A DNA stretch of 64,000 nt from Pelagomonas calceolata. Taxonomy: Eukaryota > Sar > Pelagophyceae > Pelagomonadales > Pelagomonadaceae. Position 1 is the stretch's first letter. Every line of letters starts with the position of its first letter. The notes beneath the pieces are model-generated. The model searched no databases and was not told the DNA's origin. It saw only the letters and a program-made list of their open reading frames with translations. Shown piece after piece: positions 9,370 to 19,328 of the stretch. Position numbers and translations under genes: made by a program. The stretch covers positions 2,666,001 through 2,730,000 of the forward strand of contig CAKKNE010000004.1 of assembly GCA_918797485.1 (NCBI GenBank), in the 5' to 3' direction.

Positions 9370-10671
9370 ATGTCCGAGTTCGACGAGGAGGACCCCGAAA
9401 TCGCCGCCGCGTCGGCGCAGGGCGGCTACACGAATGATGAAAACGACAACGAGGGCTTCGTGAGCTTGGACGCGGTGAAGAAGCACTACCGGGGCGCCGA
9501 CGACGACGACGAGGAGTCGGACGATGGGTTGGACATCACTGAAAAATTAAGGAAGGAGATGACGTGTGCTGTGTGTTTATCTTTATTCCGCGATCCTATT
9601 GCATTAAGGTGCGGCCACGCGTACTGTCGAGCTTGTGCCGCTACGTTGAGACTACGTAGCGAACCGAAGCGCGCCCGGTGCCCCGCGTGCCGAGCGCCTT
9701 TACGTAAGGGTGAAGATGAAGAAACACCGACGTCCATACCTCTGAGAAATGCATGTAGACTCCTAAGAACGGCAGAAGAACGGGAAGCCGACGACTCCAT
9801 CCAGCGCGCGAGAGCCGCGGAGGAAGCGGCGGAAGAAAGACGGCGGGAAATCGACGACGCGTTAGGTGAGTGCCTCGTCGCGGCGTCGGCGAACGACCCG
9901 CCCGTCGGGTGGCGGCGCATCCAATTCGGGAAACGATTAGCTGTTTGTACTAGAAATGTCCGAAGAGAGGGCACGTCGCATCGCATCGCTCTAGCATTAA
10001 GGCTGGATCGGTGGGACATCGACCATGATTCAGCGAACTTTGGGGTCTGCGTCCTGAAGGCCGAGGACGACGAGGACACTCTGTCAGAGCCGTTGCCCGT
10101 GTGTCTCTCGACTACGGGAGACGACGACTGCCTGATCGCGCGGGACCACGCCGATCGGAGCGTGGTGCTCGAAGGCGAAAATGCGCCCTCGTTCGGGGGC
10201 CCCTGGGCGCAGACCGCGGCGTTGGTGCGGGGCGAGGCCTGGTTCGGCGATGTTGATGTGTGGGGCGGCGGCGAGCCCTGGGAGAGCGTCGGCGACTGGT
10301 TAGTGTTGGATTTGGTGGACGCGGAGTGCGGGTTGGAGTTGAGGATAGCCGTGCACCGCTCGCTGGACGCACAGGCGCCAGATGAGAGCGATGTGGAGTC
10401 GGCCGGGTCGCGGAGCTCGCGCTACGAGTCCGACGACGGGTTCATCGTGGCGAGCGACGAGGAGGACGCCGTCGAGGCGTCGGCGGACGCGGAGTTCTCT
10501 GACGAAGAGCCGCCGGCGCGCTTAACGGGCCACATGAGCCGCGAGGCGGCGCGGGCGGCTGTCGACTCGCCTTCCTTCTTAAACGGCCTCGGGGATGCGG
10601 CCGGCGCGTCGGACGACTCGGACGAGGACGAGGAGGAGGAGCCGATCCGGCGGAAGCGGCCTAGGCGATAA
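9370..10671 (+). CDS. RING-finger protein with acidic tail
   Basis: 433 aa. A C3HC4 RING (about residues 65-104) reads CAVCLSLFRDPIALRCGHAY with later CPAC, typical of E3 ubiquitin ligases. A helical charged linker follows, then a Trp-rich beta-type domain (residues about 175-330) of no family I recognise, then a long Asp/Glu/Ser tail ending in a basic cluster that may be a nuclear signal. It converges on the next gene with only 9 bp between stops. Confidence 0.8.
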   Translation: MSEFDEEDPEIAAASAQGGYTNDENDNEGFVSLDAVKKHYRGADDDDEESDDGLDITEKLRKEMTCAVCLSLFRDPIALRCGHAYCRACAATLRLRSEPKRARCPACRAPLRKGEDEETPTSIPLRNACRLLRTAEEREADDSIQRARAAEEAAEERRREIDDALGECLVAASANDPPVGWRRIQFGKRLAVCTRNVRREGTSHRIALALRLDRWDIDHDSANFGVCVLKAEDDEDTLSEPLPVCLSTTGDDDCLIARDHADRSVVLEGENAPSFGGPWAQTAALVRGEAWFGDVDVWGGGEPWESVGDWLVLDLVDAECGLELRIAVHRSLDAQAPDESDVESAGSRSSRYESDDGFIVASDEEDAVEASADAEFSDEEPPARLTGHMSREAARAAVDSPSFLNGLGDAAGASDDSDEDEEEEPIRRKRPRR

Positions 10672-10680
10672 CCTTACTCA

Positions 10681-11385
10681 CTAGTGGTGGTCGTGGTCGT
10701 GGCCGCACGTCTCCGAGGCCTCGACCGCGTCCAGGTCGCGGACGTACTTCATCCGGCGCCAGTCCGCGGGCTTGCCCTTCAGCGAGCCCTCGGCCGTCGT
10801 CTCCGAGGTGAACTTCATCACATAAGTACCGTACTGGCCCCAGTTAATGGTCAGCTCGTCTCCAGACAGAGACCAGTGCGAGTGCGCCGGGTAGGAGTGG
10901 CACGAGAAGTGGTTGTAGCCGTCTCCTCTGAACTGCACCGCGAAGCGGCCCGACGCGTACTCGAAGCTCCACTCCGTGCCGCCTCCCGTTGGAGAGAGCA
11001 ATTTGAGCTCGACCGGTGAGAGTGGTCTGATAGCCTTCATGCGCCGCCAGTCATTTGGACCCGTGCAGGCCGCATTGTCCGCCCAGCGCGCTCCACTCAA
11101 CTCCCTTAGCACGGCATCTGTTACGTCGAGCTTATAATCCCCGAACCGGCCCCAGCTAATCGCTATCGAGGACCCGTTGGGCAGGACGCACCACCGCGAC
11201 GCGGCCGCGTATTGGGGCGAGTAGAAGACGCCGCCCGGTCGTAAACAGACCTCGAACTCGCCGCCACTATGACTAAATGTGTACCACGCGGCGAATTGGG
11301 CGTTGTCCTGGGGTTTCGGCCTATTCATGTTGACCAGGTCGGCGAACTTGGGTGTTAGGCCGGCGGCGGCTAGTTGCGCGGCCAT
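10681..11385 (-). CDS. Protein with duplicated ~100-residue WG/WRRM domain
   Basis: 234 aa made of two similar halves. Each has a pattern of aromatic residues, then ISWGRFGDYKLDV or INWGQYGTYVMKF, then about 20 residues later a WRRMK-x-R-L motif. The C-terminus is His-rich (GHDHDHH) and could bind metal. I do not recognise the family; no signal peptide or membrane segment is visible. It diverges from the kinase-like gene at 11856. Confidence 0.75.
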   Translation of the reverse strand: MAAQLAAAGLTPKFADLVNMNRPKPQDNAQFAAWYTFSHSGGEFEVCLRPGGVFYSPQYAAASRWCVLPNGSSIAISWGRFGDYKLDVTDAVLRELSGARWADNAACTGPNDWRRMKAIRPLSPVELKLLSPTGGGTEWSFEYASGRFAVQFRGDGYNHFSCHSYPAHSHWSLSGDELTINWGQYGTYVMKFTSETTAEGSLKGKPADWRRMKYVRDLDAVEASETCGHDHDHH

Positions 11386-11855
11386 GGTGCTTGCTTGCGT
11401 GCTTGCGCGCGCGCGGTGATATGAGTGATGGCTGGTATTCCTGCTTGCGTGCTTTCGCGCGCGCGCAGTGAGATGAGTGATGGCTGGCTCTCAAAGGATG
11501 CTGCACAGCTGTGGCCTCCGCTGACTTTTTCGTCGAGCGCAGGTGGAGCGTATGGCTGATAGATGCCTCTGCGCGTGCAGAGCGTACGTATAAGCACTTG
11601 TGGGACGCGCTTCAGGGCTTTTTTGGGTTTATGAAATCAAACTAGCGGCATGTAAGACACTAGCAAGCTATAAAAACGAGCGCGGCGCAAAAGTCTCATC
11701 TACCGCAGTAATTGCAAGGACAGGACGCAAATCGATCGCCTAGACGGCAGCGCTCCAGCTGGAGCCGCTTCGGGCAGCGAAAAAGCAGCTTCAGGGGCAG
11801 CACTCAAAGAGGCATCTAGGAGCCCTTGGTCGACGCGCGCGCATTGATGCTATAA
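11386..11855. repeat. Divergent intergenic region with tandem 50-bp duplication
   Basis: Two near-identical tandem units occupy about 11389-11488. Each runs TGCTTGCGTGCTT, a CGCGCG run, then GATGAGTGATGGCTGG. The CTAG motif 11642-11663 lies between the two start codons. No ORF is supported. Confidence 0.7.
11642..11663. promoter_or_regulatory. CTAG-N14-CTAG upstream motif
   Basis: Reverse orientation (inner GTAAGACA), 193 bp upstream of 11856 and 257 bp upstream of 11385. Confidence 0.5.
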
Positions 11856-12827
11856 ATGGCGGCGCAGCTACTGAAGACGCCCATCAAGCGCGTCAACATC
11901 ACCGTCACCGACGACGCCACGGCCCTCGAGGCCGTCAAGCGCCTCGTCACCGGCCACGAGACCAAACTACAAATCGTGCCCTCGGACTCGCCGCACCGCT
12001 GCGTCACTTGGGATGGTGGCGACCACGTCCTCGTCAGACTCTACAAGCCCCTGCGATGCGATGCGGCCCTCGAGGTTGATATAACAGAGGCGATCGGCCC
12101 GAAGATTCTCGGAACCTTTGTGAACGGCCACGTCGAGGAGTACTACGTCTACCACACGCCGGCCAAAGTGCACGAGAAACCGGACGCTATTGATGGGCTC
12201 GCGCGGGCGCTGGCGGCGGTGCACTCCCTCAAATGTGATTCAGACAAGCCGCGGTCGTGGATTGGTTTGAGGCGCGCGTGTGAAACTGCGAGGACCCTGA
12301 GCTTCGGCGAGCGCGGCCACCTCGTCAAGACGAGATATAAAGACGTCTCTCCGATCCTCGACTCGGCACTGCTCGTCCGGAACCTCGACCAGCTCGAGGC
12401 GAGGGTGCCGCCCAAGGCACATGTGTGTCTGTGCCACGGCGCCGCCGCGGCGCATTTGATACTGCGGTCCGACGACGCCGACGCGCGACTAGTCGACTGG
12501 GGCGCGGCGGGCGTCGACTACGCCGCGTGGGACTTAGCAAGGGCGCTCCACGACGACTGTGAGGACCTTCCCGAACTATCGGACCGGCGCGCCTTTGTGC
12601 AAGAGTACCTGGCGACGCTTCATGACGAACCGCCGTCTCCTACAAAGGTGAATGCCCTGGTCAACGACATCCAGTATTTTACGATCTGCGACAACTACCT
12701 CCGCGGCTTCTTACTGGTAGAGCGGGCCCACGCCGCGGCGAAGGACGTGGATGCGGCCGACCTGTTGTCCAGGGCGGCCATGAGATTGCGCCAGGCGCGC
12801 GCGCAGCAGTACGTCGTGGTCTGGTAA
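11856..12827 (+). CDS. Choline/ethanolamine kinase-like protein, catalytic Asp missing
   Basis: 323 aa. The kinase fold is recognisable from the choline-kinase C-lobe pattern: LCHGAAAAHLIL, then RLVDWGAAGVDYAAWDLA, then the helical C-terminal part. In active family members the first block is CHNDLxxxNIL; here the catalytic Asp of HND and the metal-binding Asn are replaced (HGA, AAH), while VDW keeps the second Asp. The N-lobe LVRLYK keeps a possible ATP-binding residue. It is therefore probably a pseudokinase or has altered chemistry; that is inference. Confidence 0.75.
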   Translation: MAAQLLKTPIKRVNITVTDDATALEAVKRLVTGHETKLQIVPSDSPHRCVTWDGGDHVLVRLYKPLRCDAALEVDITEAIGPKILGTFVNGHVEEYYVYHTPAKVHEKPDAIDGLARALAAVHSLKCDSDKPRSWIGLRRACETARTLSFGERGHLVKTRYKDVSPILDSALLVRNLDQLEARVPPKAHVCLCHGAAAAHLILRSDDADARLVDWGAAGVDYAAWDLARALHDDCEDLPELSDRRAFVQEYLATLHDEPPSPTKVNALVNDIQYFTICDNYLRGFLLVERAHAAAKDVDAADLLSRAAMRLRQARAQQYVVVW

Positions 12828-13240
12828 TGTGTTATGTTGACTTTTCGTTGTCGTCACGGCGATTTGGGGCTCGTGGTCGATCGCGCGGTTCTGTCTCGAC
12901 GAGCACAGGTGGCACTCATAAGAGGGCGCGTGCGGGGCAGGGACGAACCGTCTCCACACCTGTCTGGTTTACGTGCGGGGCGTTCCTGGCCTTTGCCGCA
13001 GATTTTTGCTGCCAGTGCACAGCTGGCCTGGGACGACCGCACCGGCTTAAAGGGACACGCATAGGACTGCTCCATACTTCACCATCTCTGGCCCCAAGAC
13101 CGGAGAACTGCGTGCAGCAGGCAGGGCAGCAAGAGAGCAGGCAGGGCAGCAAGCGGTGAGGGCAGCTCCATCTACCACGCCCAGACCTCTTGTCTGTACG
13201 GATTCGGTCGTTTAGGTCTTGGCGGGCTTGTGCGAGGTGA
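12828..13240. other. Intergenic region with short direct repeat
   Basis: 413 bp between two plus-strand genes. A short tandem duplication of GCAGGCAGGGCAGCAAG lies near 13117-13152. No ORF or RNA gene is supported. Confidence 0.5.
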
Positions 13241-14803
13241 GTGGGCAGCCTGATGGATGCCTACCAGGCCGCCTCCACGCTCATCGTCATAATCGCGGCG
13301 ACGGCCTGGATCCTGCGGCCGCGCAAGCCACCACTACGAGACGCCGCCGATGCAACGCAATGGCGCATTCTCGCGACCACACTGAACTGCGCCGAGCAGG
13401 GCTCGGTGCAGGCGCTGTTAGGGGAAGAACAAAAAAGCTCTCTGGAGAAGTGGCTGCCGCGCGGCGCGGACATGTATGCGGTGGCGGTCCAGGAGTGCGG
13501 CTGCTGGGCGGAGTTGAGGAGGACCGTCGAGGCCCACCTCGGCTCGACGTACGCGCTCGTTTCATATGAAAAGATCGGCGAGAAGCGCGTGCGGGGCCGC
13601 ATCGCCGTGGCCGTCTTCGCTCGCAAGTGTGATGTGGACGACGGTTTAGTGGAAGAAGTCAGCACGAAGAAGATGCTCATGGACGTCGGGTCGACCGGCA
13701 AGGGCGCGTCGACGAAGGGCGGCGTGTCCATCGAGGTGCAGGTTGGAGGGCGCTCATTATGCTTCTTAGGGGCGCACCTCCCGGCGGACGCCGGAGGTCG
13801 CGCCCAGCACACGTTGCGGAACGCCTGCGCTGCAGCTCTCCTAGGTGGCGATGATTTCGTGAAGCTGCAGGAGCGGTGCCACGTCTTCTTCCTGGGGGAC
13901 TTGAACTATCGGGCCGTGCCTCATGATTTGACGCACGCTCGCGACAGTACATTGAAGCGCGTCGCCTACGCGTCGTCGAAGCCGTCGAAGACCGCCTGGG
14001 CCGCCGCGACGCGCGACGACGAGTTGATTAGAGACAGACGAAGCGGCCGCGCGCTCTGCGGCTTTCGAGAAGCTCCGATCTATTTCGCGCCGACTTTTAG
14101 AAGGGTGCCGGGCGTCGCGCTGCCCGGTCGGGAGGCCGACGCGGCGGCGCTGTGTGACGCGTATACGCTGTTCAAGTCGAACGAAGGCGCCGCGACGGTC
14201 GAGGAGGCATTACAACTCGCCCGGCGGAAGCGCTCGCCGCCGGCGCAGGCGGCGTCGGCCGCGGGCCTGCGATATCCGTCCTGGACGGATCGGGTGCTCG
14301 TGGCGTCGCCGCCCGCCGACGACGCGGCGCTCGAGCTCTTAGCGTACGACGCTCCCGAGTTCCCGTTGCAGAGCGACCACCGGCCGGCGCGGCTGCGGTG
14401 CGCGCTTTTGAGGGAGCCGCCCGCGGAGACCTACGCCGGGGCGCTGCGGGTGACGCTCGAAGACTTGTGCTTCGAGCCGTCGAGCGACGACGACGCGGCG
14501 GAGCTCGACCGGCTCGTTTCTGGCCTCGTGCCCGACGCGCCGGCGCCGGCGCTTGATACTGTTTCCGTCTCGCTCGGCGCCGCGACGGCGTCGGCGCCCT
14601 GGGCCGCGCGCGCCGTGTCGGTGGAGGCCGAGCGCGCGCCGCGCCACTGCGTCGTGGCGCTCGAACTTGGAGCCGCGCTCGTCGCGCTGCCGGCGCGGGA
14701 CTGGAGCCGGCGCTTCCGGGAGCCGGTCGTGCGCTTCGGCCGGAGCCGCGGCGTGCTCTCGGGGCGTTTGCGCGTCGAGGCGTCTTTTTCTTCCGGTGTC
14801 TAA
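13241..14803 (+). CDS. Inositol polyphosphate 5-phosphatase
   Basis: 520 aa. It removes the 5-phosphate of inositol phosphates or phosphoinositides. The catalytic motifs are clear: GDLNYR (about residue 220), SWTDRVL (about 346) and SDHRPA (about 379). An N-terminal hydrophobic span (STLIVIIAATAWIL) suggests a membrane anchor. The C-terminal 130 residues after the IPPc domain resemble a beta-type ASH/C2-like extension but are not securely identified. No intron is needed. Confidence 0.9.
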   Translation: MGSLMDAYQAASTLIVIIAATAWILRPRKPPLRDAADATQWRILATTLNCAEQGSVQALLGEEQKSSLEKWLPRGADMYAVAVQECGCWAELRRTVEAHLGSTYALVSYEKIGEKRVRGRIAVAVFARKCDVDDGLVEEVSTKKMLMDVGSTGKGASTKGGVSIEVQVGGRSLCFLGAHLPADAGGRAQHTLRNACAAALLGGDDFVKLQERCHVFFLGDLNYRAVPHDLTHARDSTLKRVAYASSKPSKTAWAAATRDDELIRDRRSGRALCGFREAPIYFAPTFRRVPGVALPGREADAAALCDAYTLFKSNEGAATVEEALQLARRKRSPPAQAASAAGLRYPSWTDRVLVASPPADDAALELLAYDAPEFPLQSDHRPARLRCALLREPPAETYAGALRVTLEDLCFEPSSDDDAAELDRLVSGLVPDAPAPALDTVSVSLGAATASAPWAARAVSVEAERAPRHCVVALELGAALVALPARDWSRRFREPVVRFGRSRGVLSGRLRVEASFSSGV

Positions 14804-14816
14804 CTTTAAGTTTGGT

Positions 14817-14836
14817 CTAGCGGCATAAGACACTAG
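14817..14836. promoter_or_regulatory. CTAG-N12-CTAG upstream motif
   Basis: Reverse orientation (inner ATAAGACA), 167 bp upstream of 15003. Confidence 0.45.
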
Positions 14837-15002
14837 AAAACAGGCTTTGGATTTGCCAGAGTGCCACAGGCGGTTGTGTCTGCTCCTGTGGTAGCACGCT
14901 CAGTAAGTTCTGCCCTGGAGCTTTCAAGGAGAAAGCCCCGCCGACCGGATACACCTTTTCGGCTGCCGACATCGATTAAGTGATTGGGCTGCCCCACTGT
15001 CG

Positions 15003-16613
15003 ATGGCAGACGCCGATAAAAATGACGATCCGACCACAAAAGCGAATGCGTGCCAGCGGCGCTGCTGCCCCGCCCCCTCCTTCAAAAACCCTGAGGTCCT
15101 GGGGTTTATGTGGGACCGCATCGGCGCCACCGTGTTATTTATCACCATCCTCACGGTGCTGCCGGGCTTAACGGTGCTGGCGCGACGGGAAGGCGGCTGC
15201 TACAAGTACGACTGCCCCTATGCCAACGAAGATGATGACGATTTGTGTGATTTTATGGGTGGCGACCGCGAGCGCGGGCGCTGGTACTGCAAGGACCCAG
15301 GCGACGTGCGGCACCCGCAGGACAAGCTCTGCGCGAAGGATCCACAGTGCAAGGTCTACGGGCTGTCGCCGGCGTCGACGATCCCATTCGTCGCGACGGT
15401 GTCAGGCTTGTGCTGCGCGGTACTGATGCCGCTCGTCGGCGCCTTTGTCGACCACTCGCCGAAGCGCTGGGAGGCCCTTGTCGCGACGGCGGCACTGCTT
15501 ATTGCGGCGAACGCGTTGCAGATCTCGCTCGGGCCCCGGACCTGGTTCGCCGCGGGCCTGATCCAGGCCACGGTCGGCGCGGGCAGCTACATGGCGCACC
15601 AGGCGTGTCTCTTCGCATATATTCCGGAGATGGTCGCCGACCCGAGTGAGGTGCCGAGCGTGACGGGCGTGCTTAAGGCCTGGGAGTCGCTCGCGATTAT
15701 CCTCTACTTGGTTATAGTTGGAGCCGGCGTCGGGCCCCTCTTCACCCGCGAGGGGCCGTCGGGCGAGGTCGATCTGGCCCGCGTCGGTCAGGTCGTGGCT
15801 GTCGTCGTCGGGGCGCCGTTGATGGTCCTCGGAATGTTCCGCTACCTAGGCCGTAGGCCGGCGCTCCAGGAACTGCCTGAGGGCCGGAGCCTCTGGTCTA
15901 TCGGGTTCTACCGCGTCGCCGCCACCGTAAAGACGCTCCGCACAGAATTCAGAACGCTCGGCTGCTTCTATCTCGGCTACGCCTTCTGGGAGAGCGCGAA
16001 CACCGCCGTCGTATCCTTGACCGGAGCATACGTATTGGAGCAGCTCGGCATGGACGCGGGCGACTTCATTATCATTGCCCTCCTATTTGTGCTGTGCGCG
16101 ATTCCAGGGGCGATAACGTCGATCAAGATCGCCGACAAAGAGTGGCTCTCGCTGAAGGCTTCTGTGGCTGGAGCCCTGGTCTTGTCGAGCGTATGTCTTT
16201 GCTGCGTGTCCGCGTTTGTGTACTCGTCAGGTACGGGCCCGTACGTCTTCGCCATCGTGCCCTTCCTGGGCTTCGCCAACGGCTGGGTCTACCCGGCGCA
16301 ACGGAATTTACTGGTCGCATTGATACCCGGCGGGTGCGAGGCCGAGATGATGGGCTTCTTCCAGTTCAGTGCCATGTCGCTCTCGTGGGCCCCGTCCCTG
16401 GTATTCCTCGCCATGGGTGAGACGACGGGGGAGTATCGCGAAGCGATTCTCGTCTGCCCGATCTTCTGGCTCGGCGGGCTAGCGGTCCTCTACTTCTGCG
16501 TCGACGTCGACAAGGGCCTCGAAGAGGTCGAGGCGACGCTGGACAAGCGCTTCAAGTCCGGCGCCGCGGCCGCGCCCGCCGCCGCCCCCCAGGCGGCGCC
16601 GGAGAAGGCCTGA
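15003..16613 (+). CDS. Atg22/UMF1-like major facilitator
   Basis: 536 aa with about 12 predicted membrane helices. A Cys/Asp-rich loop after the first helix and the core blocks (YIPEM, FYLGYAFWESANT, GFANGWVYPAQRN, GFFQFSAMSLSW) match the vacuole-effluxer Atg22 branch of the MFS. In yeast such proteins export amino acids from vacuoles; the substrate here is unknown. The C-terminus is a short Ala/Pro tail. Confidence 0.8.
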   Translation: MADADKNDDPTTKANACQRRCCPAPSFKNPEVLGFMWDRIGATVLFITILTVLPGLTVLARREGGCYKYDCPYANEDDDDLCDFMGGDRERGRWYCKDPGDVRHPQDKLCAKDPQCKVYGLSPASTIPFVATVSGLCCAVLMPLVGAFVDHSPKRWEALVATAALLIAANALQISLGPRTWFAAGLIQATVGAGSYMAHQACLFAYIPEMVADPSEVPSVTGVLKAWESLAIILYLVIVGAGVGPLFTREGPSGEVDLARVGQVVAVVVGAPLMVLGMFRYLGRRPALQELPEGRSLWSIGFYRVAATVKTLRTEFRTLGCFYLGYAFWESANTAVVSLTGAYVLEQLGMDAGDFIIIALLFVLCAIPGAITSIKIADKEWLSLKASVAGALVLSSVCLCCVSAFVYSSGTGPYVFAIVPFLGFANGWVYPAQRNLLVALIPGGCEAEMMGFFQFSAMSLSWAPSLVFLAMGETTGEYREAILVCPIFWLGGLAVLYFCVDVDKGLEEVEATLDKRFKSGAAAAPAAAPQAAPEKA

Positions 16614-16699
16614 CCACCACTTCCAATTCATCGACCCCATCTTTTCGTTCGCACCCCGTAGTTCCGGCAAGTTTCAATCTTAATTGATTTTACTACACA

Positions 16700-17081
16700 C
16701 TAGTCTAAGTCGACCGTCGTCCACTCGCGCACGTGCGAGCCGGCGACGACGTGCGGGCCGTACGGGTCTTTCGCTTTGAACTCGTCCGCGGCCTCGCGGT
16801 CGGTGAAAACAAACATGGCGCCGTCGACGGGATCAGTGAACGCACCCGCGGACAGGACGCGGCCCTCGGCCGCAAACTCCTTGATGAGACCGAGGTGGCC
16901 CGCTCTGTACGGGTCGCGCTTCTCGAGCACGTCCCTGTGCGGATATCAACCAGTGACTCCCACGCCATCGAGCAGACGCAATCACGGGGCCAACATCGCG
17001 TCGATGGCGTGTAGCGCGTTGCAATTTCTACGCAGCGCGAGACGGAGTGTAGTCGTAGAATAACACGAAGCGCGAGACCAT
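16700..17081 (-). CDS. YCII-family small protein
   Basis: 90 aa from exons 17081-17044 and 16934-16700, whose phases agree. The spliced N-terminus MVSRFVLFYDYTPDVLEKR runs into HLGLIKEFAAEGRVLSAGAF, the typical YCII ferredoxin-like fold, with the family His (HLG) and Asp (FTDP) residues. The biochemical role of most YCII proteins is unclear. Its single intron is an introner element lacking a recognisable duplication. Confidence 0.88.
16935..17035. mobile_element. Introner element in YCII intron
   Basis: 101 bp beginning CTGTGCGGATATCAA and ending AATTTCTACGCAG, degenerate inverted ends, with the internal CACGCCATCGA and TCGATGGCGTG arms. The intron is 17043-16935. The two 8-bp flanks do not match, so this copy is older or rearranged. 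Confidence 0.75.
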
Positions 17082-17386
17082 CTTCGGCGGCGACGAGAGA
17101 AGACGTCTCGCGGCGACAGCGCGTCGCGCACTTCGCACCAGCACTGGCACCATTGTGAGAGCAGTCTTTGGTTTTGCGCTTCCTAAGACGTAGGCGTCGT
17201 GGAAAGCTCAATGCTTTGCAAGAATGGGTTCTCAAGAGTTGCCGCGAAACAGCCAAGTGATAGCTAAGCCCCTCTGCAGCGATTGCGGCGGGGTTGCTTG
17301 GGCTGCCTGCTTGCTAGTGTCTTACAGGCCCCTAGCAGCTCGTCGACGCACGTTAAATAGGTCATTAGTAAAAGGGAAACGAGCGC
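17082..17386. other. Intergenic region with CTAG motif
   Basis: 305 bp between the YCII start and the eIF5 stop, both on the minus strand. Only the CTAG pair at 17314-17335 is notable. Confidence 0.5.
17314..17335. promoter_or_regulatory. CTAG-N14-CTAG upstream motif
   Basis: Full consensus (inner TGTCTTACAGGCCC), 233 bp upstream of the YCII start at 17081. Confidence 0.5.
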
Positions 17387-18731
17387 CTACTCCTCCTCCG
17401 TGTCGGATTCCGCCTCGCGGAGCCACGTGACGAACGGTTCCGAAGCCGCGAGGAACGCCGCCGACGCCTGGGCATCCACGGCAGGAGGCTTGTGCACGTC
17501 CGGGTCGATACCATCGACACCGGCATCGTGCCACTTGAGGATGTCCTCCTCCTCGACGACGTCGTCGTCGTATAAAGCTTTCAGGACGAGCGCGAACTTC
17601 GCAGTGAGAGGAGGCTTTTGTATGAGACAGAACTTCTCCAAGCCATAGATCAAGGAATAAGGTTGGGCGTCCTTGGCGAAGGCCTTCAGCAGAGGAGCTC
17701 TCTCGGGTAACTGCTTCAGTAGAGTAGAACCATCTTCAAAAGCAGCAGCACATAGAATAAAACCTCTTTCATTCCTCGGCAGCGCGCAGAAGGTCTGGAC
17801 CGCTCTGAGTTCCGACACGGTCTCGCCGACGGGTTTGCCGCCGGCGACGAACTCGCGGATGCCCCGGATCGCCGAGCCCAATGGACCGGCCTCCTCGGGA
17901 TTCTCGTCCTCGTCCTCCTCGGACTCCTCAGCAGCTTTCTCGACGGCAGCGGCCCCGTTGCCTTCCTCGGAGGACTTCTTCTTCTTCTTCTCCTTCTTCT
18001 CCTTCTTCTCCTTCTTCTTCTTGTCGTCGTCGCCGTCCTTGTCCTGCGGGGGAGCGACGCCGTCGCGGAGCTGCCTCTGTACGTTCGCGAGGCGCGCGGA
18101 CTCTCTCGTGATCGTGACGACGGCGTCGCGGCGACATGCGGCCGCGTCGACGCCGTCGAGGCGGCGGCGCGTCGGCGGCGTATCCGGTAATGTCTGAAGG
18201 CGCCGCGGACGCCGCTAACAGTACCTTTTTCGACTTTTTCTTGTCGCCCTTGTCCTTCTTATCTTTCGCTTTAGCTTTTTTCTCGATCTTGTGTTGTTTC
18301 AAGATGTAGGTCGTCAACTTATGCTGCATGTCGCACGGCTCGCGCGCGCCGCACGCGAGGCAGTTGTGGTAGATTATTTCATGCTTGATCTTGTACGACG
18401 TTTCGGGCAGTTTGCAGGCCGGACATAAGACGAACTTCTCGATGTATACGGATAGTTTATCTTGGAGTACTCTAGTTTCATGAGCGCCGTTCACGATCGA
18501 CCGCTCCGTATCGTCATTATACGTCGTCTGCGCGCCCAATTCACAGCCGAAGAACTTCGTCACCTCGCCGGGCGGGCGGTGCAACGACGACGCGACGTCG
18601 ACCATGTTGGGGATCGCCGTCTTGATGCCGTTGCCGCGGCCCTCGACCTTGCCGATGATGCGCGGCATCTTGTAGCGGTATTCCGGGTCGTCGATGGCCT
18701 GGGCGCCCGCTATATTTATTATTTGAGCCAT
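17387..18731 (-). CDS. EIF5: Translation initiation factor eIF5
   Basis: GTPase-activating protein for eIF2 in start-codon selection. Exon 1 (18731-18225) carries the eIF2beta-like N-domain and the C-x2-C / C-x2-C zinc ribbon (CPACK, CLACG). Exon 2 ends at 17387 and carries the C-terminal W2/HEAT domain after a Lys/Glu-rich linker. The linker's low-complexity stretch (17979-18022) is coding. Donor GTACTG at 18224 is clear. The acceptor is not: CAG at 18194 gives a 31-nt intron, AG at 18101 gives 124 nt, and both keep frame. Confidence 0.9.
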
Positions 18732-19328
18732 GGTCTAGATCTCTATCGTGATTATTGCTGCTGGGCTTGCCGTACAGTGTACGGCCTCGCTCTTGCTCTA
18801 CGCTTCTCGCGCTCCGGCATGCACACCAAGTGGTGTCGCATGGACCGTCTACGGTTGAGAATGGCTCCAGCTTTTTGTGCTGCGCTTGTTATGGCAGGTT
18901 AATTGCTGATGCTGAATCGCCGCCGGCAGAGCAATCGCAGTCTCGAAAGAAGCCTATGGGCCGTCGCAAAGCCCTCGCGAGACGTCTATCGTCGACAATC
19001 GGCAACTTTTGGACGTTTGCGTTTAAACAAAAGCTCTCAATCAAATCGGGTTTCAAGCCGCACCGCGGACGCGCAATCGGAGCTGCTGCCGCATTTCTGC
19101 AGCTGTGGACGCATTGACGTCATACAGTGACCGGTTTGAAGCCGCTGCTGCTGCGCGAGCGCAAACGAAGCGCCAGAGCGCAAGTTATCACACCTCCTGT
19201 GATACACAGCCACCCAAAAGCCGCGCGCGAGGCACCGCATCCGTGCCTACAGCTTGTAGTAAACTCACGGGCCGGCACTCGTTCGCGTCGCGCCACAAAA
19301 AATCCGTGCATACCGCCGTGCAGCAACC
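18732..19328. other. Divergent intergenic region
   Basis: 597 bp between eIF5 and the Tma46-like gene. It contains a perfect 17-bp palindrome GCCGTACAGTGTACGGC at about 18769-18785. Small ORFs here have no coding character. No CTAG motif is present. Confidence 0.5.

Noticed and set aside
17979-18022. Microsatellite (CTT repeats)
   Set aside because: It encodes the Lys-rich eIF5 linker on the minus strand and is in frame.
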